32,446 nucleotides of DNA from a virus. Shown here piece after piece: positions 24,801 to 31,011 of the stretch; the first letter of the stretch is position 1; each line of letters begins with the position of its first letter. The stretch lies in the IMG/VR virus record IMGVR_UViG_3300037093_000077, positions 1-32,446 of that record. The stretch is one strand, 5' to 3'. A program made the position numbers and the translations under genes. The notes beneath the pieces were generated by a model that saw nothing but the letters and a program-made list of their open reading frames with translations, was not told the DNA's origin and ran no database searches.

Positions 24801-24830
24801 CTAGAAAAAAGAATAGATTCAAAGTTTGAT
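24793..24830 (+). repeat. 38-bp exact duplicate of part of Bdr-like copy C
   Basis: Positions 24793-24830 are identical to 23859-23896, which encode LNSLEKRIDSKFD in copy C. The second copy has no start and shifts out of frame with the flanks, so it is a gene scrap. About 70 bases further on, GGTAGCTTTTTGG (24903-24915) repeats the end of copy C (23953-23965). The two repeat pairs are offset by 934 and 950 bases, indicating that the intervening segment arrived by duplication or insertion between Bdr-gene sequences. Confidence 0.75.
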
Positions 24831-24874
24831 TAAAGTTATGATTACAGTATAATTTATTTGATGTTCTTTATTAG

Positions 24875-24913
24875 CCGTTAGTAGTTCTGCAAAAACACTA
24901 ACGGTAGCTTTTT
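24875..24913 (+). terminator. Possible rho-independent terminator after the Bdr-gene scrap
   Basis: CCGTTAGT (24875-24882) and ACTAACGG (24897-24904) form an eight-base stem with a 14-base loop, followed by TAGCTTTTTGG on the plus strand. It would end plus-strand transcripts from the island just before the convergent large terminase gene. The T-run is short. Confidence 0.5.
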
Positions 24914-24921
24914 GGCCTTAA

Positions 24922-26481
24922 TTATTTTCTAGACCTCCTAATGGCTGTCAGTTTAGTATTAAAATCTTGCGCCAATGATTTAAGTATTGGTGCGCTTGGG
25001 TTTGGCTGTTCCCTAAATGCCGTAACAGGATAAGCAAAAGTTAAACAAAGCGCGTCCGCTTCGTCTGACGACCTGATTCCCCTCTTTTTCATATCTTCCT
25101 TTTTCTCCATAACCAATCTAGAGTTGGAATCAAAACTATAGCGTATACCGCATAAATCTGCATGTAAGCTGTCTACATCTGGTATTTGTACTGGGATATC
25201 CTCTAGCCAATTGGCGCACTTACCCCACATCTCAGCACGCTTATTTGAATACTTCTGGTCGTCTAAGCTTTTTGAACCAGCGTTAACCGCAACGACAGCC
25301 TCCTTGTGGCCTAATTCATTAAGCCTGTCGACAACACCAGCTCCCAATCCGCCGACATCAACAAACACCTTTAAAGGCCGATGCTGTTCAATCAATGAAT
25401 GAACAATGCCAGTTACCTCCATTGTGTCTTTCTTGGTATAGCTTTGTAATCCAAATGCCACACGGCCTTGCCTAAAGATTATTGAAGTGCGATCATCACC
25501 AAATCGGGCAGGGTCAACCCCCATAATTAAAGGGCCGTATTTCTCTGCCGTTTCTTTTCTCGCTCGCATTACTATTGATGAATCGATAAATGAATTCTCG
25601 CCTTTAAGTTGGAAAGCCTCATTTGGATTGCATGGATATTCCTGGCAAAAGCTTTTCTCCCCGTCTTGACCGTTAACTGATAAATCAGTAATTTTAAATC
25701 GCCGCCAGGCTATCTGCTCTAAGGTTAACCGATAAGCTTCAATTAAGCGTAACTCTATATGATTAGGTTTAAAGTCCGGCGACGTTTGTCTTTTATATTC
25801 GTCTTGCCAGAACCATGGAACAAAGATAGCTATAAAATCAGACATGCCGCCCTCTGCTTTTTGCCACATCTGATGAAAGTAATTACCAACCCCGTTAGCG
25901 GTTGATTCCAATATGATCTCTGTTCCTGTTGCGTCTGGCACGGCTTGCAGTATACCTTTAGTATGCTCGTGAGCATTTGCCCAAAAGGCAATCTCAGAGC
26001 CATGGAATAATTGAATAGTACTGGAGCGCCCAACCGCTTTATTTTCGGCTGTTCCTAGTTTATATCCGCTATCTAACCGCCCAAAGATAAGCTCTTTAGA
26101 GTTGTTGGTGCTAATATCAGGCTGAACTAAGTTTGGGGTATTCTGATAAAACCGCTGCGCCATCTTAAATAGATTATTGGTAGCATCTAATGCATGAGTT
26201 AAGATAAAGCATTGTGTCCCCTTATTATGCGTTGTTTTATGGTAGTATCTGCCGCCAACATACGTACTGCATCCTTGTTGTCTTCCTTTCAAGATCAGTG
26301 CTCTAACTCTACCTGTTTGTCTTCTTTGATCTTCTAATCGCTCATGTATATACTGCTGCGCTTTATTTAAGACAAACGGCGCAATCTCACCTTGCTTAGT
26401 GCGGATTTTAAGACAACGCGAAGCATAATGTATAAAGTTGTCTTTTAAAAGTTGGCGTGTCTTAATCTCGTCATCAGTCAT
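24922..26481 (-). CDS. Terminase large subunit
   Basis: The 519-residue packaging motor has an ATPase domain with Walker A at about residues 65-73 (KGRQQGCST) and a Walker B and catalytic Glu in TEIILESTANG (about 187-197). A RNase H-like nuclease domain follows, with Asp residues in MGVDPARFGDD (D323), KVFVDVGGLGAG (D375) and SSDEADALCL near the C-terminus. It translocates DNA into the prohead through the portal and cuts concatemers, guided by the small subunit. It overlaps the sigma-region-4-like gene by eight bases. All motifs look intact. In P22 order it would directly precede the portal, but here the third cargo island intervenes. Confidence 0.9.
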   Translation of the reverse strand: MTDDEIKTRQLLKDNFIHYASRCLKIRTKQGEIAPFVLNKAQQYIHERLEDQRRQTGRVRALILKGRQQGCSTYVGGRYYHKTTHNKGTQCFILTHALDATNNLFKMAQRFYQNTPNLVQPDISTNNSKELIFGRLDSGYKLGTAENKAVGRSSTIQLFHGSEIAFWANAHEHTKGILQAVPDATGTEIILESTANGVGNYFHQMWQKAEGGMSDFIAIFVPWFWQDEYKRQTSPDFKPNHIELRLIEAYRLTLEQIAWRRFKITDLSVNGQDGEKSFCQEYPCNPNEAFQLKGENSFIDSSIVMRARKETAEKYGPLIMGVDPARFGDDRTSIIFRQGRVAFGLQSYTKKDTMEVTGIVHSLIEQHRPLKVFVDVGGLGAGVVDRLNELGHKEAVVAVNAGSKSLDDQKYSNKRAEMWGKCANWLEDIPVQIPDVDSLHADLCGIRYSFDSNSRLVMEKKEDMKKRGIRSSDEADALCLTFAYPVTAFREQPNPSAPILKSLAQDFNTKLTAIRRSRK

Positions 26482-26791
26482 CGTATGACTTATTGTTTTT
26501 TTCGTCCATCATTTTATCATTCCATTTATACGAAGCTTTTTTCCGTAAACTCTTTATAGCGTTATCTCTAATTTGAGACGGCCTCGACCAGCTCACTCCA
26601 AACGTAGTGGCTATTTCTCTAAAAGTTAAGCCGTCTCGATAAAAAAAGTTTATTACCTGCTGCTGCTTAGTTGGTAATTGTTTAATATAATCTGGCAATT
26701 CTGTTACGGTTATAAGTACACGCCCTTCAAAGTTACCGTTAATTAGCTCTAATAATCGCTCAAAGCTATGCGAGCGCACACTATAGTTCAT
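26474..26791 (-). CDS. Sigma-70 region 4-like helix-turn-helix protein
   Basis: This is a 105-residue protein. Residues 40-90 read LPTKQQQVINFFYRDGLTFR then EIATTFGVSWSRPSQIRDNA, IKSLRKKA. The pattern LPxxQxxVxxxxYxxGLTxxEIAxxxGVSxSRxxQIxxxAxxxLRK is that of sigma-70 region 4, the -35-binding helix-turn-helix. The N-terminal 38 residues are not sigma-like, and the core-binding region 2 is missing, so it is not a complete sigma factor. It lies in the terminase operon, overlapping TerL by eight bases and the upstream gene by four. A role as a late-gene activator or anti-sigma-like adaptor is inferred. Confidence 0.7.
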   Translation of the reverse strand: MNYSVRSHSFERLLELINGNFEGRVLITVTELPDYIKQLPTKQQQVINFFYRDGLTFREIATTFGVSWSRPSQIRDNAIKSLRKKASYKWNDKMMDEKNNKSYDD

Positions 26792-27063
26792 CTTTTATCC
26801 CTTGTTATTGGTGCTTGCTTTTGATGGGATTCGTGTTTTTTACGTATTAATTGTAATCTTTTAATATTCTCTTCTAAAGTAAAACAGCTCGCCAAACTAA
26901 AGGCCAATCGTTTTGCTTGCTCTATCTTTTTTGCTAATTTATTAAAACACTCCGCTGTATACCCACATCCTGTAAGTGGGCTTATATTTTCTAGCGTTTC
27001 CTCTATCTCATAGAGGTTTTGTACTATTTCACTTACCAAATCACTTGCATTTAATTCACTCAT
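26788..27063 (-). CDS. Helical small protein, unknown function
   Basis: The 91-residue protein is predicted almost entirely helical (DLVSEIVQNLYEIEETLENI, then FNKLAKKIEQAKRLAFSLAS), with a basic C-terminus (RKKHESHQKQAPITRDKR). It has three cysteines at about residues 33, 39 and 60, in no recognised metal-binding arrangement. Four-base overlaps with both neighbours indicate translational coupling in the packaging operon. I do not recognise the family. Confidence 0.6.
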   Translation of the reverse strand: MSELNASDLVSEIVQNLYEIEETLENISPLTGCGYTAECFNKLAKKIEQAKRLAFSLASCFTLEENIKRLQLIRKKHESHQKQAPITRDKR

Positions 27064-27257
27064 TCTCTTAACACTCCTTCTAACTTTTGTTTAAATTCTG
27101 CCAAAGTAATTGGCGTTACATCAATGGTGCTTGGTGTCATAAACTCGTAGAACATTACAGCTAATGCATAAAAGTCTCCTGGAGTTAGCGCATCAAATTC
27201 TTTGTTGTTTATAATAGGCGGCCAATTCGGTCCTTGCAGATCTGGTAATGGCCTCAT
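27060..27257 (-). CDS. Small protein, unknown function
   Basis: The 65-residue product reads MRPLPDLQGPNWPPIINNKE then FDALTPGDFYALAVMFYEFM and ends with a helix (TLAEFKQKLEGVLRE). It lies directly downstream of the small terminase with a four-base overlap, and overlaps the next gene by four. A Pro/Trp-rich N-terminus followed by one amphipathic helix suggests a small partner protein, but no family is recognised. Confidence 0.6.
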   Translation of the reverse strand: MRPLPDLQGPNWPPIINNKEFDALTPGDFYALAVMFYEFMTPSTIDVTPITLAEFKQKLEGVLRE

Positions 27258-27742
27258 TTCAAAAGCTCCAGCGCATCCTCATGTTTAATATTAACTGTTG
27301 ATTCGCTATGAACTCTGTCGCCATAAATTTTTGGTATTAGTTTTGATGTTAACCATTTACGAGTGTCAACTCGTAGTCTTGCGTGTTGTATTTCTTCACT
27401 AGTAATTTTTGGTTCATCACAAATATCTATAATTTGTTCTGCGAATAGATCGGCCTGAATAAGTTTAGCCTGTGCGTAGCGTGCAGCAAATTCTGGGTAA
27501 TTAAAGCGCCATTCCATAAGGGTTTGGCAACAAGGAAAGTCTGGATTTGAATCACACATTCTGCGCATACCATCTGTGCAAGTGGATACCTTGTGGCAAA
27601 TTTTATTTGCTAATGCTTCCGTATAATTTGTTGGTCTGCCAGGAGTGTGTTTACTTTTTACGCTTAGCTTGATTGTGGGTAGTTTTGCTATCTGTTTTTT
27701 TAACTTCTCGCGATTCTTCTCTTTTTGCGTCATTGGTGACAT
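27254..27742 (-). CDS. Terminase small subunit
   Basis: This 162-residue protein has the pattern of Sf6-type small terminases. A basic N-terminus leads to GRPTNYTEALANKICHKVST and RRMCDSNPDFP (helix-turn-helix), then LMEWRFNYPEFAARYAQAKL, then ADLFAEQIIDICDE, and finally RLRVDTRKWLTSKLIPKIYG followed by DRV. The end is a short acidic tail. This subunit forms a ring, binds the packaging site and controls the large subunit. Unusually, CxxxC/CxxC-like cysteines cluster at residues 48-71. The start at 27742 lies inside the upstream zinc-finger gene, which it overlaps by 92 bases. ATG 27733 is an alternative start. Confidence 0.8.
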   Translation of the reverse strand: MSPMTQKEKNREKLKKQIAKLPTIKLSVKSKHTPGRPTNYTEALANKICHKVSTCTDGMRRMCDSNPDFPCCQTLMEWRFNYPEFAARYAQAKLIQADLFAEQIIDICDEPKITSEEIQHARLRVDTRKWLTSKLIPKIYGDRVHSESTVNIKHEDALELLK

Positions 27743-27917
27743 CCTTGTCTATTGTTGGTTTAACTTCCCCATCATTTAAAGTAATGCTATCGCCACTCCA
27801 TGGCTCGTCTGGGGTTTTTTCTAAGCCTGTGCCTTTACAGATGCCGCATTCACCCATTATCATCCCTAGTTTCATAATCTTTTTATTGCCGTTACAGGCT
27901 GTACATCTGCGCTTCAT
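27651..27917 (-). CDS. DnaJ-type zinc-finger protein overlapping the small terminase
   Basis: The 88-residue protein begins MKRRCTACNGNKKIMKLGMI and continues MGECGICKGTG. Two CxxCxGx-type knuckles (C5/C8 and C24/C27) can bind one zinc ion, as in the DnaJ cysteine-rich domain. The C-terminal half is acidic, then lysine-rich (SREVKKTDSKTTHNQAKRKK). It has an exact AAGGAGGT ribosome-binding site (27925-27932) and a TATAAT-like -10 (27938-27943). Its last 30 codons overlap the small terminase gene in a different frame. Both frames carry clear features, so I keep both. The function is unknown. A nucleic-acid or chaperone-related role is inferred. Confidence 0.65.
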   Translation of the reverse strand: MKRRCTACNGNKKIMKLGMIMGECGICKGTGLEKTPDEPWSGDSITLNDGEVKPTIDKDVTNDAKREESREVKKTDSKTTHNQAKRKK

Positions 27918-27952
27918 AATATGAACCTCCTTGTTATATTATAGTTTATTAA

Positions 27953-28351
27953 TCATTTACAAAGCATGCCAATTATTCCGCCTAAACCAGCTATTAAAAA
28001 TGCCATAATCCAACGGTGGTTAATGCTCATCTCGCTTCTAAGTAAACCAATTTCTGTTTTTAAGTCTTGTCTTGCTAAATCAAATTTAGAGTCAGTTCTA
28101 GTTTCCAGATTGGCAATATCTTGTCTTGCTAAATCAAATTTAAAGTCAGTTCTAGTTTCCAGATTGGCAATATCTTTTCTAACTAAATCAAATTTAGAGT
28201 CAGTTCTAGTTTCCAGATGTTGTAAATATTCTTTAGTTGCCAAATGACTAATAGCATTATCAAATGCCATTGCTTGATTAAATGCTTGTTCGTCTGGTAT
28301 TCCTGCTTTAACTAATTCATGGTAATAAACTAATGCGTTTGATGTTGCCAT
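27953..28351 (-). CDS. Bdr-like coiled-coil membrane protein, copy D, with 18-residue repeats
   Basis: The 132-residue member starts at ATG 28351 (GGGGGAT five bases upstream). It has the motif YYHELVKAGIPDEQAFNQAM, then AISHLATKEYLQHLE. Three tandem 18-residue units follow, LETRTDSKFDLVRKDIAN and two near copies (residues 46-99), encoded by 54-bp direct repeats. It ends with a membrane helix (residues 113-131, WIMAFLIAGLGGIIGML). Variable-number coiled-coil repeats followed by a C-terminal membrane anchor are the defining features of Borrelia Bdr proteins. The TTG at 28357 would sit on the ribosome-binding site and is rejected. It is cotranscribed with copy E. Function unknown. Confidence 0.8.
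   Translation of the reverse strand: MATSNALVYYHELVKAGIPDEQAFNQAMAFDNAISHLATKEYLQHLETRTDSKFDLVRKDIANLETRTDFKFDLARQDIANLETRTDSKFDLARQDLKTEIGLLRSEMSINHRWIMAFLIAGLGGIIGMLCK
28065..28218. repeat. 54-bp tandem direct repeat inside Bdr-like copy D
   Basis: Units start at 28065, 28119 and 28173, exactly 54 bases apart. The first two differ at few positions and the third is more divergent at its left end. An in-frame repeat length (18 codons) allows expansion and contraction without loss of reading frame, so coiled-coil length could vary between isolates. Confidence 0.85.
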
Positions 28352-28367
28352 ATTCAATCCCCCTTTT

Positions 28368-28649
28368 TTATATTATCCTAAAGTACTTTAAAACGATGGC
28401 CACAATAATAGGTAATATAAATCCTACTAATAATGTGCTTCCTAAGGAATACACGAAGAAAATTTTTAAGTCTTTTTCTAGCATTTGTAATCCATTAGTA
28501 AACTCATTTTTGGTTAATAATAAATCTTCTTTGGTTACTAAATCAGAATGATAAACTCCTAAGGACTTTACCGCTGTCATTGCCTGAGCCTCAGTATAAC
28601 CACCTTCTAAGTATTCTTTGTACATTTGTAATGTATCTATGTTTGCCAT
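28368..28649 (-). CDS. Bdr-like coiled-coil membrane protein, copy E
   Basis: This 93-residue protein starts at ATG 28649 with MANIDTLQMYKEYLEGGYTE then AQAMTAVKSL, almost the same as copy C. It continues TKEDLLLTKNEFTNGLQMLE and KDLKIFFVYSLG, a segment shared with copy B, and ends with a strong membrane helix (about residues 69-91). It thus joins an N-terminus of the C type to a C-terminus of the B type. The ATG follows the stop of the RHH gene by two bases, so translation is coupled. The 24-base start region is identical to that of copy D, with which it forms an operon. Function unknown. Confidence 0.8.
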   Translation of the reverse strand: MANIDTLQMYKEYLEGGYTEAQAMTAVKSLGVYHSDLVTKEDLLLTKNEFTNGLQMLEKDLKIFFVYSLGSTLLVGFILPIIVAIVLKYFRII

Positions 28650-28651
28650 AT

Positions 28652-28831
28652 TCAATCCCCCTTTTTATTATTATCTTCTTTTTTAATTCTTTCTTCCAGC
28701 CAAAATCTAGCCAAGCTAGATGGCGACATGCCCCTTTTACGTGCAAGTACGCTTAATTTATTACGCGTTATGGATGTCAATCTCACACTTAAAGGAGTTC
28801 CTAATAACTCTTTTTCTGTTTTATCCAACAT
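28652..28831 (-). CDS. Ribbon-helix-helix regulator (59 aa) heading the Bdr/terminase operon
   Basis: From ATG 28831 the frame reads MLDKTEKELLGTPLSVRLTS then ITRNKLSVLARKRGMSPSSL, ARFWLEERIK and a charged tail. The strand PLSVRLTS, followed by a helix, the GMSPSS turn and a second helix, is the RHH fold (Arc/CopG/RelB type). It lies immediately left of the divergent early promoter and two bases ahead of copy E. It is therefore a strong candidate for the repressor of the early recombination operon or of its own operon. The CATTGT/ACAATG dyad in the promoter is a possible target. No toxin of the usual kind follows. Its place is taken by two Bdr-like genes. Confidence 0.75.
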   Translation of the reverse strand: MLDKTEKELLGTPLSVRLTSITRNKLSVLARKRGMSPSSLARFWLEERIKKEDNNKKGD

Positions 28832-28847
28832 TTTTATAAACTACCTC

Positions 28848-28875
28848 TTGACATTGTGTCGTTTTGTATTACAAT
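28848..28875 (+). promoter_or_regulatory. Early promoter of the recombination operon, with dyad operator
   Basis: TTGACA (28848-28853, full consensus) and TACAAT (28870-28875) are separated by 16 bases. CATTGT (28852-28857) and ACAATG (28871-28876) form an inverted repeat spanning the spacer, so a bound dimer would block RNA polymerase. The promoter reads into the gene at 28924. A weaker reverse promoter (TTGTGT/TAATAC on the minus strand) may serve the RHH gene from the same region. Confidence 0.7.
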
Positions 28876-28923
28876 GTAGTTATTATTACACAAAAACATA
28901 AAAATTACAAGAAGAGGCAAATA

Positions 28924-29097
28924 ATGAGAACTTATACTATCAATACAGAATATGTCCAAGAGCGTCCGTTTTTTAACTGGATAGCCAACCTAGACAATTA
29001 TTCGGGTGGCGATTGCCTTGGAAAAGGTGATACCGAATTCGAGGCAATAGAAGATTTATTTAATCAATTAGAATTGAACCAGGAGGAAATAATATGA
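28924..29097 (+). CDS. Small early protein (57 aa), unknown function
   Basis: The protein begins MRTYTINTEYVQERPFFNWI and continues ANLDNYSGGDCLGKGDTEFE then AIEDLFNQLEL. The order beta strand, strand with GD turn, then an Ala/Glu helix (TEFEAIEDLFNQLE) resembles small HicB-like or double-stranded-RNA-binding-like alpha/beta proteins, but the match is too short to assign. I start it at ATG 28924, after AAGAGG. The longer frame from 28864 would overlap the promoter. The stop overlaps the start of the exonuclease gene by four bases, so it is the first gene of the recombination operon. Confidence 0.6.
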   Translation: MRTYTINTEYVQERPFFNWIANLDNYSGGDCLGKGDTEFEAIEDLFNQLELNQEEII

Positions 29098-29957
29098 TAA
29101 ACGGTATATACGACAATTTAGACATTAACGAATACCACGCAGATAATAGCATTAGCTCAACTGGTATCAATTTGATACTAGATTGTCCTAAACGGTATTA
29201 CTACGAATATCACGTAAAACGTACAGAGTTAGACGAGAAAGAATTAAAGAAACAAGCAGAAAAATATAAGCTCGGACGTGCTGTTCATACACTTGTATTA
29301 GAGCCAAAAAAATTCGATAATACCTTTTATTGTATGACAGAATCAGTGAATTTATCTACAAAGATTGGTAAAGAGATTTACGCTCAAGCTGAGATTACAG
29401 CTAATGGACGAGATATTTTAAGAACTGGCGAATGGGAAGATATTAAAGACATGGCTAACGTTATAGCTGCACATCCTGTTTGGAACGAGCTAAAAGACGG
29501 TAAAGTTGAGCAATCTATATTTTGGGAAGGTGGCACATTTGATACACCACTTAGATCAAGGCCAGATATTTTTAATGATAAATTAATAATTGATCTTAAA
29601 ACCACTGATTCAATTAAAGCGTTTTCAAATTCTATTTATCAGTATGGCTATCATAGACAAGCTGCTATGCAGATAGACGCATTAAAACAATTAGATGGTA
29701 AAAAAAGATTCTTTGCCTTTTTCGTAGTTGAGAAAAAACCGCCTTATTTAACAGCCTGCTTTACTTTAGACGAAGGCTCGTTAGCGCAAGGCAGACTAGA
29801 ATATCTAGATGGTGCAGCTTTATATACTGAATGTGTAAGATATAAAGAATGGCCAGGGTATGAAGAAAAATTCCAATTAATATCATTACCTAATTGGGCA
29901 AAAATGAAAGAATTAGATAATCAAGCAGGGGGATTAAAATGCTTAGCTCAAATGTAA
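29094..29957 (+). CDS. RecE-type phage exonuclease (PD-(D/E)XK)
   Basis: This is a 287-residue protein, similar in length to the nuclease domain of RecE. The N-terminus (GIYDNLDINEYHADNSISST then GINLILDCPKRYY) is the typical start of RecE-like nucleases. H65 lies in LGRAVHTLVLEPKKF. Catalytic acids lie in SRPDIF (D158) and LIIDLKTT (D167, K169), and a QYGYHRQAAMQ helix with Gln189 completes the active site. It resects linear double-stranded DNA 5' to 3', leaving 3' tails for the annealing protein encoded next, with which it overlaps by 19 bases. The pair supports recombination-dependent concatemer formation. Key residues appear intact. Confidence 0.85.
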   Translation: MINGIYDNLDINEYHADNSISSTGINLILDCPKRYYYEYHVKRTELDEKELKKQAEKYKLGRAVHTLVLEPKKFDNTFYCMTESVNLSTKIGKEIYAQAEITANGRDILRTGEWEDIKDMANVIAAHPVWNELKDGKVEQSIFWEGGTFDTPLRSRPDIFNDKLIIDLKTTDSIKAFSNSIYQYGYHRQAAMQIDALKQLDGKKRFFAFFVVEKKPPYLTACFTLDEGSLAQGRLEYLDGAALYTECVRYKEWPGYEEKFQLISLPNWAKMKELDNQAGGLKCLAQM

Positions 29958-30859
29958 AGCCAATTAAACCAAAACAAACGTTAACAGAACTTTTAGCGGA
30001 TACTGATAGCAATATCTATTATACCCTTAAAAATTCGATTTATCCTGGCGCTAAAGATGAATCTATAGGAATGGTTTTAGCATATTGTAAAGCTAAAAAG
30101 TATGATCCAATAGCAAAACCTGTTCATATTGTGCCTATGAGTGTAAAAAACAGTCAAACTGGTAGTTATGAATATAGGGATGTTTTAATGCCTGGTATTG
30201 CATCATATCGTATTGACGCTGATAGAACTGGGCTATATTTGGGAATTAGCGAACCTGAATACGGTCCAACGATAACAGAAAGGTTGGGAACTATAGAAAT
30301 ATCTTATCCTGAATGGTGTAAGATGACTGTAGAAAAATATAATCCTACTAGCGGTAAAAGCTCTTTCTTTTCTGCCAAAGAGTATTGGAAAGAAAACTAC
30401 GCAAACAAGGGTAAAATAAAAGGAACATCACAAGTTGATGAAACCCCTAATGCTATGTGGGCAAAAAGACCTTTTGGACAAATAGCTAAATGTACAGAGG
30501 CTCAAGCACTTAGGAAAGCTTTTTCAGATGTTCTTGGTGTGCATCCAACCTTTGAAGAAATGGAAGGTAAAGAGCCGAAAGATGTTGTTAGTGTTGTAGA
30601 TCTAGTTGATGTCGGCGCTACCGTTACTGCTGAACAATTAGATATTGTTAAAAGCAAAATAATATTGTCGGATAGCGAAGAAATAGCGTTATGTAATTAT
30701 CTAAAAATTAACAGTTTAGATCATATGCTAGCAAAAGATTTCGCTGATGTTATAAGGCAGCTTGATAAAAAAATTGATAAGCAACAAAAGATTAATAGTT
30801 TGCCTATTAACAAAGTGTTTGAAGAAATCAGCACAAATGACTTGCAAGAGGCAAATTAA
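29939..30859 (+). CDS. bet: Single-strand annealing protein, Bet (Red-beta) type
   Basis: The 306-residue product shows the Bet/RecT pattern: SIGMVLAYCKAKKYDPIAKP then VHIVPM, RDVLMPGIASYRIDADRTGL, PEWCKMTVEKY, and AMWAKRPFGQIAKCTEAQAL followed by RKAFSDVLG. These blocks form the DNA-binding core of phage recombination protein Bet. The C-terminal 80 residues are acidic and variable, as usual for host-partner contact. It pairs complementary single strands made by the exonuclease. The start ATG 29939 has a GGGGG ribosome-binding site within the exonuclease gene. It is the last gene of the early operon, followed by hairpins and a terminator. Confidence 0.85.
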   Translation: MLSSNVKPIKPKQTLTELLADTDSNIYYTLKNSIYPGAKDESIGMVLAYCKAKKYDPIAKPVHIVPMSVKNSQTGSYEYRDVLMPGIASYRIDADRTGLYLGISEPEYGPTITERLGTIEISYPEWCKMTVEKYNPTSGKSSFFSAKEYWKENYANKGKIKGTSQVDETPNAMWAKRPFGQIAKCTEAQALRKAFSDVLGVHPTFEEMEGKEPKDVVSVVDLVDVGATVTAEQLDIVKSKIILSDSEEIALCNYLKINSLDHMLAKDFADVIRQLDKKIDKQQKINSLPINKVFEEISTNDLQEAN

Positions 30860-30894
30860 AATATTACCATTATCCTGCATTTTTTTATTCTTAG

Positions 30895-30966
30895 ATCTGT
30901 TAGTGATTTGAAAGACCGCTAACAGATTACTCCTGACCTAAAGGAGCTTCTAGAACTTCTTTAGGT
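30895..30966. other. Two consecutive hairpins downstream of bet
   Basis: ATCTGTTAG (30895-30903) is perfectly inverted at 30919-30927 with a 15-base loop. ACCTAAAG (30936-30943) is inverted at 30959-30966 around a central TTCTAGAA palindrome (30948-30955). Neither is followed by a T-run, so they are not obvious terminators. They could be mRNA 3'-end structures, a small structured RNA or protein-binding dyads. Nothing else is seen in 30860-31011. Confidence 0.55.
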
Positions 30967-31011
30967 TAGCTTAATGAGAATATCCTAAATTGTTAATTAA
31001 TCATGGCTGAT

